Shown piece after piece: positions 21,300 through 34,200 of a stretch of DNA of 64,000 nucleotides; the stretch's first letter is position 1, and the number at the start of each line of letters is the position of its first letter. This stretch comes from Crocodylus rhombifer. Lineage: Eukaryota > Chordata > Crocodylia > Crocodylidae. The stretch spans positions 708,684 to 772,683 of the forward strand of contig JAVSML010024709.1 in NCBI GenBank assembly GCA_038503035.1, read 5' to 3'. The position numbers were made by a program, and so were the translations under genes. The notes under the pieces were generated by a model that saw nothing but the letters and a program-made list of their open reading frames with translations, had not been told where the DNA came from and ran no database searches.

Positions 21300-21560
21300 C
21301 CACTCTGAACTGACTGGTAGCCCCATATTTGTTCCTTTATGGCTAGCTTCAAAATGGTGGCTGGAGTGCTTTAACTAAAACTAGTTCAACGCACTTTAGT
21401 TAAAGCACCCCTGCCGCCATTTTGAAGCATGGGGCACTGAATACACGTAATGTGGAGGCTGCTGGAATGTGCCAATAAGCAAAATTAACAGAGTCTGCTC
21501 CAATGCGTGCTAATTAGCATGTAATTACCAGAGGTCTGTCACATGTATAGGTGCCCTAAG
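21300..21560. mobile_element. Palindromic MITE-like element, family A, second copy
   Basis: Arms at 21347-21379 and 21395-21426 pair over about 32 bp with four mismatches (CTTCAAAATGG, GGTGCTTTAACTAAA type words). The same words form the core of the 1385-1725 element, and the downstream CACATGTATAGGTGCCC resembles its outer end. Confidence 0.55.
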
Positions 21561-24465
21561 TTCTGGTCCTGTTTCTACCCCCAGGGCTGTTTCTACATTC
21601 TAAATGTAAAACCACTGGATAGACAGCAGTTGGATAGCATCTGTCCCATTAGGGGTATGAGCTAGAATCAAGATCCCACCCTTCCAGTGTAGCGCCCACC
21701 TCACTAAGGCGTGTTCCCTCTGGATTGCTCCCCTTCCCCTCTTGGCTGCCACTCTCAACTGGAGAGATGAAGAATGCTCTTGGCCCTGGCTATCAGTTAG
21801 GGCTTTTTTCTGAGAGACAGGTGATGTAGATTCAACACCTCTCCCTTAGGTTAACTGGGCCAAAAGTCTAAGTCTCCTATTCCCAAGAAAGTTTCCTAGG
21901 CTAGTGGGCTAAAAAGTGGGAGGGTCCTTCTCCTCCTCCAGTTTCCAACATTCACTAGTCACTGCAACTTATGAGTTTATGGACCTAGCATCTCTTATTG
22001 CATTACCTATTATTTTGGCTCTTTTCCCTTAAAAGAAAAAAGGAAATTCTATTGTGGCACCTGTACCTTTTAGAAACATGTTCTAAAATAGTTATTTTTT
22101 CAAATCTCCACTTTTAATATTAGATTAAAACATCAGTGAGTGCCACACTTGTCCATTCCTTTCCCTTGTCTGAAAGATTTTCCACCATGACTTCATTCAG
22201 TAAAAAAAAAAAATCCAATTAACTTAACTTCTTTGTTTTCAAACTGTCTGCAAACATATTGTGATTTTCTTGAATAAAATTAATCTATGAATAACTGTGA
22301 ATAATATAAACTAATAATTCACAGTGAACTTCGTTAGCGAGTAGTTTGTTTTCAAATATTGACTACCAGCAACAAACAAAAAAAAACCCCACAACTTCTT
22401 TTGATTGAAGATAAGTCACATGGTATAATTTTTCTCTTGTCCTTGAGTGCATTAACGTAAATTTGACAATAAGCTAGCTCATGATGCAGATAAAAAATTA
22501 GCATTGCGTTTCAAGTGTTCAATTAATTCACCATTTTGCCGAACACTCCAAAACTATTTCATTTGACCGCTTTGCAGAAAATGGACACCAAAATGGCACA
22601 AATTTGACTAAATGAACTTTGGTTTGCACAACAGTTTTAGGGTAACTGTTGTGTTACTACTTCTACCTTTAAGTTAAATGCAAGCCATAATTAAGAAATT
22701 AATAGACCAGAATGCTCACTGACAATTATGATAGTATGTTCACGCCCATTGCACAGGAATAAACTATTGTATAAGCAATGGAAAGGCAGGGGTTATGGCA
22801 AGAGCATCTGACAGAGTAGGTTGTTGCCTGTGAAAGCTCATGCCTCTGAATTAATCTCTGACATGCCACCCTGCCCTACCTTCTGCCTGTCTTCAGACTA
22901 ACTGTTTCTCAGCATCTACATTCACTGTCCAGGAAAGAGTTACTAAAAGCTAAGCATAGATTTCTAATTAGAACCTCAAGTGTAATTAAGGTAACTATAC
23001 AGAAAGAGTAACTCCCCCAATGGTAATTTATTCTATGAAATCATATTTAGTTTACAGAAGTATAGTAAGATTTACAGAGCCAATTTGAGACATTGTTCAG
23101 GTAAGAGGAGGAAGTTAAAAATGCTTCTCCCAGTTTATTGCTGCTTCATGGACAGTAGGTCACCAAGAGAGATGAGGCCAAGAGAGGGCTATGTCTTGAT
23201 AGTACAGTGTAAACCCTATACAGGAATAGAACGTGAACCTGCAAAATAAAGATCACTCTAGATCAAGAAGCAGAACCTTCAGAATGTGAAACACATCAGA
23301 AATACAACTCAGTAGCTTCTGCAGATGGATATTTTGCTCCTCAGAAAATTCCACTCCAAATTAATACCCAATGAAACATACTTAGATTTCACAATGAAAG
23401 GTAGGTCTTGCTATTTGTCTATGTACTTCACAAGTTATAAAATTACAAAATGTACTGGGCTGAGTTTATGGAGCTAAAAGAAGCATACCTCACATGTACC
23501 ATGGTATAAAATAAGTCAGCTATTTTCTTAGCCAAGGCAATTGGCCATGTTTAAATACAGTTTAAGAAATAAAGTCTTACAAGCTTCAGTAGTCACGCAA
23601 AACACAATGACTTATTTTCTCATAAAAAAATTATAGGGGAAAGAAAACACAAAAGATTATTAATATCAGCTCGCTTAACAATCAGTTACTTCCACTATAT
23701 TGAGGATAATGGGGCAATGTCAGAGCATCAAGATGCCAAGACTAAAAAAAATCCTTATCTAACTACAAATAAGAAGTGAATGTTACCTTATTCATAGCAA
23801 AGTGGCAATAGGTATTCCGTGTCATTTTCTTACATAATCATATAGTTTAGGCTTCATCCAAAATATCAGATTTTAGCATACCTGAATTGCTAGAAAATAG
23901 GGAGGGTTTAATCAGTCCAGCTTCAGACCTCAATTGTTTTGCTTAGCAAAATCTCTATTCACTAAATGTGAACTGCAAAGCACAACCAAAGCTTCAGCCC
24001 TTTTCTGACAGTTTCTAGTACTCTCTTCCTCCCTTTTTTTTGCTGAAAAACACAAACTAGATTTTGGGAAGACCTACATTCCAATGTAGTCCCAAAGTGA
24101 AACCTGAGTTAGTTTCTCTTCCCCCATAAGAGAACCTCTCCCCATTCATTAAGTGCTCTCAGTTGTGTGGAAGGAGAATTAAGAAGCTCAGATTTCTGCC
24201 TCACATGACATGACACTATTCCAAGCCTCCAACAAGAAGAGAAGAACTGACCATTCTGATGTAAAAATAGAAGACAGAATTTCCAGCTGCATTCTTCATT
24301 AAGGGAGTTTGAGACAGGTAAATTTATATATGTGGATAGAGTTTTCTGGTTAATACACATGCACCCTTCAAAGTGATCTCTTAAATTAATATCAAAAGCA
24401 TGATTTATAATAACCCCCTTCTGCCTGCGCTAGAGATTATAACAGTAGAATTAGATTCAGGTAAA
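21560..24465. other. AT-rich stretch; one SINE-like scrap
   Basis: No gene recognised. About 22822-22870 (GGTTGTTGCCTGTGAAAGCT, CATGCCTCTGAATTAATCTC) matches a dispersed reptilian repeat word that also occurs inverted at about 39700-39770. The rest is AT-rich and unassigned. Confidence 0.4.
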
Positions 24466-24467
24466 TC

Positions 24468-25536
24468 AATTCATAGACATTTGGGCTGGAAGGGACCCCG
24501 AAGGATCATTGAGTCCAGCCCCCTGCACAGGGGCAGGAAGTCAGCATGGATCATAGGATCCCAGCAAGACAAACATCCAAATGCGTCTTGAAGGCATTCA
24601 AAGTGGGTGTTTGAATCACCTCCAGCGGCAGCCTATTCCAAACCTCAGGGGCTTGGACAGTAAAGAAGTTCTTCCTTCTGTCCAGCCTGAATCGGTCATG
24701 GCAGAGTTTGTGACCGTTTAATCTGGTCTTCCCTTGGGGGGGGCTCTGGTGAACAGAAGTTCCCCCAGATCCTGGTGAACACCCCTGATAAACTTATAAG
24801 TGGCCATCAAATCACCCCTGAGCCTGAGCTTTTCTAGGCTGAAGAGTCGCATGGCTCTCAGCCTGTCATCATAAGGTCAGTTTTCCTGACCTCTGATCAT
24901 GCGCGTGGGCTCTCTTCTGCACTCTCTCAAGCTTCTCCACATGCTTTTTGAATTGTGGAGCTCAAAACTGGATGCAGTACTCTACCTGCGGCCTCACCAA
25001 GGCCAAGTACAATGGGAGAATGACATCCTGGGATTTGCCTGAGAAGCATCTATGGTTGCAAGCCAGCGTTTTGCTCACTTTACTAGCCGCAGCACCACAT
25101 TGAAGGCTCATGTTCATCTTGTGGTCAACCATGACCCCCAAGTCCCTTTCATCTCTAGTACTAACAGCGTAGCACTGCCACGCCTATAAGCATGCTGCAG
25201 GTGTTTCCTCCCAAGGTGGAGAACCTTGAATTTTTCAGCGTTAAACACCATCAGGTTCTCATCCGCCTATTTCATGAGCCTGTCAAGATCTGCCTGGATC
25301 ACCCTCCTGTCCTCAGGTGTGGATACTTTACCTCAGAGTTTGGCGTCATCGGCAAACTTGGCCAGCCCGCTTCTGACACCAACGTCCACATCACTGATGA
25401 AGATATTAAAAAGTACAGGCTCGAGGAAAGAGCCTTGAGGCACCCCACTGGTCACAGCACACCACAATGATCGACTTCCATCAACCACTGCCCTCTGGGT
25501 CCTACCGCAGAGCCAATTCCCCAGCCAGTAGGGACC
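24468..25536 (-). mobile_element. CR1 LINE copy D, 3' half
   Basis: On the minus strand it carries the reverse transcriptase from [12 protein letters not shown] through [17 protein letters not shown] and the catalytic FADD block (25333-25536), the C-terminal region and the 3' end. The 3' end is recognisable from GGGCTGGAAGGGACCC with ATCATTGAGTCCAGCCCCCT at 24481-24530 (plus orientation). Frameshifts break it after FADDAKL. The 5' truncation is normal for a LINE. Confidence 0.88.
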
Positions 25537-25559
25537 TAGTTGGTCTACTTTACTTGGGG

Positions 25560-26365
25560 CAAACCCCATAACACAGATTCACTTAAGCCAGTGTAATGCT
25601 TGCTTATACTGATTTAGTCCAAGTCAGTCAATCAAAATGAATACCCACAAAGGTTAAACTGATTTTAGTAGAGAGTGTAAATTGCAGGTTTGAACAGGAT
25701 AAGCTAGATCAATTTTTAAATCCATTTGATTAAACAGGTGTACTTCTACCAGTATAGTCAAAGCAAGGACTGATCCATTCATTTAGCAGATTCTCTCCCA
25801 ACAGCTGCACTGATATTTTATGTACACTGACTAATTACTTTTCAGGACATAATATACCTGTTCTCATCCACTTTGGACCTTGCAGTCATTCGCACCTGTG
25901 CAAAATGGGAATAAAATGTTACCATTCTAAATTGTTAGCATTCTATACTACTTTGCATAATCATTTGTACTCGGGCAAAGTGTAAAGCAGTGAAGAATGA
26001 AGTTCAGTTACTTTAATTAGAGTTAAAAGAACAAAACACAGTGAAAAAGTTACATTTCTCCCTCCATCCCATATAGAAGCTGGGGTAATCTTACATCGAC
26101 AGTTGCTGTAGTACTTTTTGTGCTATTGAAACTAACCCCCCACTTCTGTTCTGCCCACAGTTCCAAATTTTATTGTTCACTTGCACTTTTCGAACATCCA
26201 ATGCCGTTTTTCCTCCATGACTGATAAAAGTCAGTGTAAGAGACTACCTATTCCTTAGCTGGCCCTGACTATCTGAGTGCACCTACCTGCCAGCAGCCTA
26301 CCTCTAGCAGGCCCCAGCTGCCTGTATAGGCATGTCTGCCTGCATATGAAGCAGCAGCCTCTTTC
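25560..26365. other. AT-rich stretch, nothing recognised
   Basis: No gene or repeat recognised. Words such as TTAAACTGATTTTAG hint at a decayed relative of the element that follows. Confidence 0.35.
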
Positions 26366-26369
26366 AGGT

Positions 26370-27272
26370 TAGGGACAGATAGTCAAGAAGCATGAACCTG
26401 AATTGATCCAATCCTTGAAGATTACTCTAACCTGTCTAGGATAAACTGGTTTGTAACTGCACAGATGTCCCCTCTGGACTGAGAAAATCCAGGCACATGC
26501 CTGCAGTGGGTCAGGCTAGAGGCCGGAGGGTGCCCTTCTCTGATACAGTGCTTCGCTGAATAGGGGAGGGAGCCAGGCTCCAGCGCTCTGATTAGGGAGG
26601 GGTTCCCCCCGACACTCCTTTCTTGTTAACAGAGCATTTATCAGATCTGTTATCAGCATTTAACAGCCCATCAGAAAACAAAGTTCCTCTCCTTAGCTCA
26701 AGCTCTTCTTAAACAACTTTTTGCAAGGACAGGGAACATTCCAAGGAGAGCCACACCTGTTGATTAGCTTCAGAAAGCCCTAAAGGTTCTCTTATACAGA
26801 CACCTCTTAGCATTAGCTAGCATACCACATGCTGGCTACTGTCCCTGCTGTGGGAGGGAGGAGGAAGGAATTTCTGCTTGATCTGTGAGAAGCAAGGGGT
26901 GGGGGTGGTGGGGGAGCAGGAGGAAGCCAGCCAGATGCTCTGTGCCTGCAGTCTCTGCTGGAGCTCCAATGAGGGAGCAAAGGGGAAGGGCCAGCCCTGC
27001 TCTGGAGCAGAGAGCCCTGCCCAGTCCAGAAAGCATGACAGGATGCTGTGGGAGTCTGGTTTAACTTAAACCAGGAAGGGGTCTGGGACAGACATTGCAC
27101 AAACCAGTTCAACCCAAATCAGTTAAGTCTGATACTACATTCAACCAGGTTTCTCTCAAGCCAGTTTCAGCCATTTTCAAAGCCGATTTACATGCACTGA
27201 ACATTGGTTCTGTTACAGGTTTTAACCAGTTTCTGATCACTTAAACCAGTTTGTGCGTAATGTCTGTCCCTA
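26370..27272. mobile_element. Composite palindromic element, family D, copy 1
   Basis: Starts TAGGGACAGATAGTCAAG and ends (reverse complement) TAGGGACAGACATTACGC. The order of blocks (CCTGAATTGATCCAATC, CTCTAACCTGT, CACATGCCTGCAGTGG, GC-rich middle, GGAAGGGGTCTGGGACAGA, TTAAACCAGT-rich end) is shared with 42537-43861. The last 189 bp (27084-27272) form their own inverted repeat with GGGACAGACATT at both ends. TAGGG ends fit the hAT superfamily. No 8-bp target duplication was found. Confidence 0.62.
27084..27272. repeat. GGGACAGACATT inverted-repeat module
   Basis: Left end GGGACAGACATTGCACAAAC; right end as reverse complement GGGACAGACATTACGCACAA. The interior has several TTAACYRGTTT words in both directions. 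It is the sister of 43674-43861. Confidence 0.7.
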
Positions 27273-27279
27273 GCCTCAG

Positions 27280-27812
27280 TGTTTAGGTTACTTAATAGCA
27301 TAGACAGGTTCCTGGATAGCTTCTCTATATCTAGCTGTAGTTCTAGCTCTAGTACAGACCCTTACTTCCTGACCTCACCCACTCCCAAACATTTGCCACC
27401 ACTCATTCACAAAAGGAACTCTTCATAAGCAGCCACAAAACCATGCTATTCTGTTCCAAATAGCTCCTAAAATATCTGCTCTGATGTGATGCCTGGAAAG
27501 AAACTGCAAAGTACTATCACCTGGGATGCTGAGACCACTGCTTATCAGGGTAAGTAGTGGATAGTATTCATGAAAAGCTTGTACTTTCCTTTTTGTAGCC
27601 AGTTGTTATACCTTGTCACGTACTGAAATAGTAAGCTCTTTGGTACAGGAACTGTCTTTATGTTACATGTTCATGCAGAACTAAGCAGAGTGGCTCTGTT
27701 ACAGATACTATAATACAAGAGATAAAAATACTTCATCTCTGCAATACCCAAGGATATGGCTTAGAGTGGGAAATCCTCTGCTCTTCCTTTTAGAGACAGA
27801 GCATCCTTATAC
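27280..27812. other. No gene or repeat recognised
   Basis: Mixed-composition sequence of about 530 bp before the solo LTR, with no frame or repeat that I can support. Confidence 0.4.
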
Positions 27813-28281
27813 TGTTGCCGGCACAAGGTGCCCGAGGGTGGCAACAATTGGGTTCGTTGCCCGGTGTGCGTCGCGCCAAATAAACACACTGGGGGGAGAA
27901 GTAGACAGAGTTTATTTGAGCTCAAGTAAAAGGCACAGGGAGACTGTATAGTCTCAAATCCTGCACACTTAGCCCTGCAACAGTGTATTTTTATACCCTG
28001 GTCAATTTTCTGCAGTGGTTTTCCACTAGTTGGCCCCCCTCTTCCTCCCCTTTTCCTCCTCCCTTCTCTCTCCGAGAGGTGCCCTTGCATTCCACAGATA
28101 ACAGTTTTAGCTCGCCTGTTTTCCAGAAGGACAGGAGATTACAGGCGCCAAAGAAAGGGTTACAAAGGTTGGGCGGGGGGGGGGCCCTGGCTCACCTGGG
28201 CCCAGAGCAGAGGGGCTTCATTGACACTCGTGGTCTTCCATCCCTCTGAGTTACCTAGGGTTATGCCCAGTGACACCAACA
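27813..28281 (-). mobile_element. Solo LTR of the provirus family
   Basis: 469 bp, the inverse complement of the proviral LTRs, with TG...CA ends, the TATA box (about 27988-27995) and the AATAAA hexamer (27911-27916). Flanked by ATAC at 27809-27812 and 28282-28285, a perfect 4-bp target duplication. A solo LTR arises by recombination between the two LTRs of a full provirus. By eye it is closer to the 3' LTR than to the 5' LTR of the provirus at 9-15 kb. Confidence 0.93.
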
Positions 28282-28419
28282 ATACTATAAAAAGAGCATC
28301 AGGAGACAGTTTGTATTGGTTGCACAACTTTTCTTAGGCCAAATGAGAGGACTCTGTGGGCTCAGACCGATATTAGGACCCCGCTCTAACTCCTGGACCT
28401 TTACATAAAGTACCATGAG

Positions 28420-29175
28420 TTAAAGAACCCCATCTCCCCAACCCAACAGACATTCACCCAACAGCCTCCCAGGAGGCTTCTAAAATCACCCTTCTCCCCA
28501 GCCCCACCCCACCCCACCTCCCCCAGTTCCAGGGGTGTCAGACAGGGAGGAGAGGAAGCTCCCAGCTGCTGAATGGCCAGAGCTGGGGGGGAGGGGGCAA
28601 GAAACAGGGTCCCCTTGCCTCATGACCCCCACCCCCAGCTACCCAGGTTGGGGTACTAGGGGGAACCAGGTCAGGCCCTCAAGGCAAGGGGGCTCTATTT
28701 CGCCTCCTCCCCCAGCTCTGATCATTCAGCAGCTAAGAGCAGCCAGTACAGACCTGCCAGCTGCTGAATGGTGAGAGCCGTAGGGGGAGGAAATGGCCTT
28801 GCCTTGCAGCTCCCGCCCCAGCTACCCCAGCTGGAGTATTGGAAGAAGCTGGGTTAAGCTTATAAAGGTGAGGGGGCTCCATTCCACTCCCACCCCAGCT
28901 CGAGCCATTCAGCAGTCAGTAGCTCCATGTTGGCTGCTCCTGGCTACTGAATGGCCACAGCTAAGGGAGAGGAGGGAAATGGAGCTCTTTCAGCTTGAGG
29001 GTCCAACCTGGCTCCCCCCAATACCCCAACTGAGGTAGCTGGGGGAAGGCTGTGAGGCAAGGGGGCCCTGTTTCCCCACCACCACCACCACCACCTCCAC
29101 TCTGGCCATGCAGCAGAAAAGAGCTCCATTTTTCCCCCTGACAGCCCAGGGTCTGAGGCTGGGCACCAGCCCAGC
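28420..29175. repeat. GC-rich minisatellite-like family E, copy 1
   Basis: Irregular units of about 170-190 bp share the words GCTGCTGAATGGCC/ATTCAGCAGC, CCCCAGCTACCC(C)AG, GGGGTAYTRGGGG and GGGGGCTCYATTYC, partly in inverted orientation. The same words appear at about 62300-62830. A CCACCACCACC tract lies at 29078-29098. High GC gives long chance frames, which I do not consider genes. Confidence 0.6.
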
Positions 29176-29325
29176 TCTACCCTATGCACAAAAAATTAGC
29201 CCTAGAAGAAACACAAGTTCCCTAAACTGCTCTGCTTTTGAGCAGCTTAGTGTAATACCTGATTTAATCAGCGTTAATTTTTTGCACAATTGGCCATTTT
29301 AAAAGCACTCTCTGTTATGACATGG

Positions 29326-30547
29326 TGTGATAGGGATCCATCACGAGGCCAGTCAAAGTCAGCCCACCCACCCGTCTAGGGCAGTCTGTCCTGTCTCATT
29401 TGCCACAACTTGCTGTTTAATAAACTTCATGTAAATATGCAGGAGGCTGCCCATTTAATTTAATAATACCTGGGGCATTATACATGACTCTGACCTCCCC
29501 TACACTATGTTCCATTCCTCACAGATGTCATCACAAATTGGCAACAGGTCTGGCTGAGGCCAAGCGAAATGCTGACACATGCTGGGGCTCTAGCATTCTA
29601 CTCTCGCACTCCATCCCCTCTCACAGGGCCTCATTCAAACTGGCCTTCACTGGGCCACTCAATCTGCCATGGATCAGTGCTGCCCCTTCAGGCCCTACTC
29701 TACACAGCCCTTCAGGCTTTCCTACAAACAATCCTTCAGGCTGGCCCACAAACAACCCTTCAGACCCTGTGGCAACTGACCTTATGCCTCACACCAGGCT
29801 GAACTCAGCCATTAACCCCTCTCCAGGCAACTTGCTCACGTTGTCACTCTTGTGAGAACTGTCCCATGTGTAGCTCCTCAGGGTGACAAAGCAATCCTAT
29901 TTTACACACCCCCTGGTGCATCCTTTCAGGTCCACCTGTGCAGACCCTGCTCTACACCCCTGACATACAGTCCTTCAGGTGCCACCATGAAGCCTACTGT
30001 GTAGTCCCATCTACACACTCCTGCTCCCTTACCAAGGCCTTTTTCTACCCCCTCACTGAGGCCAACTCTATGCCCCCTCAGCATCTTACACCCAATTGGC
30101 TCAGGTCTCCACAAACATGTCTGGACCCACTGCTTGGCACTGCTCTAAGGTACCCCCACCCTCCTTTTACTGGGGAGGCAACTGGCCTGGCATTTCTAAG
30201 GAACTACCCTGCCATGGCCAATCCCACCAGGCCATCCTTCCCCATGTTTTCAGTCATGCCCCAAGACCAGGAGCCTCCTGCCACCCCCATAGCTCTAGCC
30301 CTTACCTCCAAGATATCACAAGCAGCAGCTCCAGCCAGGTGGTATTCTTCCAGCTGCTAGCAGCAGACTACTAGCTCAGCCCTGAGGGCCTGAGTTTAAA
30401 ATGGAGGCAGCTCAGCCCCCTCCTCCAAATCACACAGCCCTCTTGCAGTCATGTGACTGCCTCATCAAGGCTGGCCTGCACTTGTGGGCTGCCCAGCTGC
30501 CTGCTCTAAACTGTTGAAGTGGCAGGCACCAAAGGTACTCTGTCACA
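29326..30547 (-). mobile_element. Possible solo LTR, unknown family
   Basis: Minus-strand reading starts TGTGACAGAGTACCTTTGG and ends CCCTATCACA, i.e. TG...CA with short inverted ends. Flanks are CATGG (29321-29325) and CATAG (30548-30552), 4 of 5 identical. The minus strand has an ATTAAA near its end (about 29416). The interior has many degenerate CCTTCAGG words. There is no second LTR or interior. Orientation and class are tentative. Confidence 0.42.
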
Positions 30548-30590
30548 CATAGCTGTAGAGCACTTTCAGGGGCCAGATTGCTCAAAAAAA

Positions 30591-31227
30591 NNNNNNNNNN
30601 NNNNNNNNNNNNNNNNNNNNNNNNNNNNNNNNNNNNNNNNNNNNNNNNNNNNNNNNNNNNNNNNNNNNNNNNNNNNNNNNNNNNNNNNNNNNNNNNNNNN
30701 NNNNNNNNNNNNNNNNNNNNNNNNNNNNNNNNNNNNNNNNNNNNNNNNNNNNNNNNNNNNNNNNNNNNNNNNNNNNNNNNNNNNNNNNNNNNNNNNNNNN
30801 NNNNNNNNNNNNNNNNNNNNNNNNNNNNNNNNNNNNNNNNNNNNNNNNNNNNNNNNNNNNNNNNNNNNNNNNNNNNNNNNNNNNNNNNNNNNNNNNNNNN
30901 NNNNNNNNNNNNNNNNNNNNNNNNNNNNNNNNNNNNNNNNNNNNNNNNNNNNNNNNNNNNNNNNNNNNNNNNNNNNNNNNNNNNNNNNNNNNNNNNNNNN
31001 NNNNNNNNNNNNNNNNNNNNNNNNNNNNNNNNNNNNNNNNNNNNNNNNNNNNNNNNNNNNNNNNNNNNNNNNNNNNNNNNNNNNNNNNNNNNNNNNNNNN
31101 NNNNNNNNNNNNNNNNNNNNNNNNNNNNNNNNNNNNNNNNNNNNNNNNNNNNNNNNNNNNNNNNNNNNNNNNNNNNNNNNNNNNNNNNNNNNNNNNNNNN
31201 NNNNNNNNNNNNNNNNNNNNNNNNNNN
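30591..31227. other. Assembly gap (637 N)
   Basis: A run of N. Sequence before it ends in A7. Frames crossing it are meaningless. Confidence 0.99.
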
Positions 31228-34200
31228 TGTCTAGGCGTTCTATCCGCAATCGAGAAGTCTCAGCTGGTGGGGGGGGAGTGTGGAGGGGGAACCAGCCCTG
31301 AGTGCCTATTTAGAGGGGGCATCTGACTGAAGCATGTGACCCCAGGCTGCTGTAGCCAATGCACTGAGAGCCTGTTCCCCAGACACATGGTAACTGCAGC
31401 AGCAGAGGCCACCAGAGTGCAGAGAGCCCAGCTGTAGCAAATAGAACTCTGTCCCATGTCCCCCTTCTCCAATGGTCAATGTAATATCCCCATTCCCTCT
31501 GTCCCCTGCCCCACTATGCCCAGAGTACTGAAGGAGCTCACTACTCCTCTGTAGGGAGGTTTGTGGCTTTCATTTAAAACAAATCATTATTTTACATCAT
31601 GACAGTTGACTATATTTGTTTTTCTGATCACTGGCTCTCATAAACTGTCCCCAAATAAAACCGAAGTTGACAACCTATACTGACATCTCAGTACAGTACG
31701 CCACAGAACAGTCTGTTTGCTAACTCGCAACAAATTTAAACTAAGCATTAGTTAAAAGGTAGTCTTTATCTGATCAAAAGTTTATCAGACTGCTGAATTA
31801 ACATAAATTATCACATATACGTGTATTACCCTTTCAAGCCGGCTATATCACTACAACTACAATGCTACATATTTATCAAACTGGCTGCTCATTTCTAATA
31901 CTGTAATAAATGTCAGGACAACTTTTGTACTATAAGCCTAATAAATCCTACAGCAAAGTGCACATGTACAAGTGGGTCTTTCTTCTATCAAGTTGTCTAT
32001 TTTATTCTTTGGGCATCATAGATGTCCTTATTGAATAGTAATACTGTTGTGTTACCATAGCCACATGGGTAGCAGTGGCAGTCCTTCAATACACATTGAT
32101 TGTACAGGAAATATGCAAGCAAAATTTACAAGATAAGGTCATATCTCTTTTATTGGACTGATTTTATAACTGTCAGAGAAGTTAGGTAAGCCTTTGGACA
32201 CAGAATGCCTTCCTTGGTTCTAGAAAAGAAAAAGGGGTAGATTACCCCTGAACAAAGCAAGACTAAGTTTCCACAGTTTAGTTTCCATTTATCATGGGAT
32301 AGGAGCAGACACATGAAATCATTATCAATAGAGCAACTGACAAATAAGACCGCTTTCTAATTTATCTGTGCACCATAAAACAGATGAGAACACAAGTGAA
32401 CATATAAGAAAGGGGAAATAAACAAGTTTAAAACAAAAGTGTTTTTTAATAAGAAAAAAGTAGTAAATCCAAAAAAAGCATAAAATAAAGTGTAGTAATA
32501 ATTCAAAACAATAATTCAGGGAGATTGGGGCGGGGGAGAACCAACCATTTCATAAGAGATTCCATTCAATCAACTCTACATAACAAACCCTCAACCCAAT
32601 TCCTAAACATATTCTAGAAGTTTTGTGTCTTTATTAGCCAAATATGCATTTGAAATAGTTTGAAAGAAAACAGACCTTAAGACTCACAACTGTGATCTCA
32701 CTTGGCTTTTAACACTAGCCACAGAGGGATAACTAGTCTAAATGAGTACAATTTGAAACCATTATTTTCCTTTTTGTTACTGACTGATCCATGAGAAATT
32801 CTGTTTTATTTTCAATTCTGACAAAACAAGTGGCAAAATGCTTTCTAAGACAGCATTACTAGTATTTAATAATACCCAATAAGAAACATATTCAGTCATT
32901 AAATACTTGCTATAAGGTTAACATGAAAATTTGAGTTTCCCTTCAGTATCATTGATAAAAAAGAGGAGCAAAAGTTAATCTTATTCATGTATTGAGTGTA
33001 CAGATAATTGTAACATGCCATAAACTTCTAATTTCCACTATAAGTAAAGGGAGGTAGTTAGCTGTGTTCGTCTGAAGTCAGACAGAGGGCAGGGCAGGGT
33101 ATGGTAACCATCCTGCCATGCCTTTATTCCAAGTAGTAATTTTCTCTTCTGTCTATAACATTTATCTTGAAAAATTACTAATCATACAGAACATTGACCA
33201 TAAGTCAAAACAATTTTCATTTTAGTTCGTAGGGCCAACTATTGCACCTGATATATACTGAGGCTAAACTATTATATTACACAGTTCTTTTTAGATTAAT
33301 GGTTTACTCACATAGCATATAGAATTTTCCATGTGAAGTGAATGATTCCCATCTTGTAGAGTTTATAATATAATTTAGATGAGATAGCTCTCAGGAATGT
33401 ACAATAAACAAACAATGACAAGCATCAAAAAGAAGAAGAGTTTTGAGTCCAAACAATGCATCAGGAAGGTGCCTTAGACCTTCTAATGACTGACCTTCAG
33501 CTATTTCTGGCAAACAATGAATGCAATTCTAACAGTATAAATCAAAATTTATAACATTGGACCTTACCCTTGCTTGAAAACTTGGTGTTTACAGAGGTGT
33601 TGCAACTTCAACAGCTGACCACCATCGGCTGAACTGGGTAGAGTCTGAAGCATAAACAGGGTCCTAATTACACAGGCTGCTTTTTGTTTCATAAGGTTGT
33701 AAAAATTATAACCAAAATTAGAAGTCATCTTTATGAAGAAATGATTGGCTATATGTTTTCTTGACCCAACTGATCACAAACTTCTCAACACAGGAAGAAA
33801 TGTTGTTGACAGAATTCAAGGTGTTACTTTCCCAAAAGCATATTTTGAGGGACTTGTGGGAGTGGGGGGACAACACTAAAACATTAAAAAGTTAATAATA
33901 AGTTAATAATACTCACCAATTGGGTTAAGACGATTGTGGAAGAGCTTTAACAAGTAAATCAAAGGAAAGAGTAGGCTGAGAGAGCAGAATGGGGAAGAAT
34001 GCTGGCTGAAGACAAAAAATGAGATGATGAACAGCCTGTAAATACATCTGAAAAACTGGGAAAAATGATGACTGAAATAATTACTGATAAAAGACAAGTA
34101 AGGGAATAATTAAAACCTGTGAGCATTCAAACATCACTGGGTACAGGTAACATGATTCCTGAAGAGCATTAAACAGTCAGATTTCTAAAGGGGTGATAGA

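Noticed and set aside
26370..27280. An 8-bp target duplication for family D copy 1
   Set aside because: The flanks TTTCAGGT and GCCTCAGT share only a short TCAG out of register, so this is not convincing.
30519..31301. Long frames across the N run on both strands
   Set aside because: They consist of undetermined bases and have no meaning.
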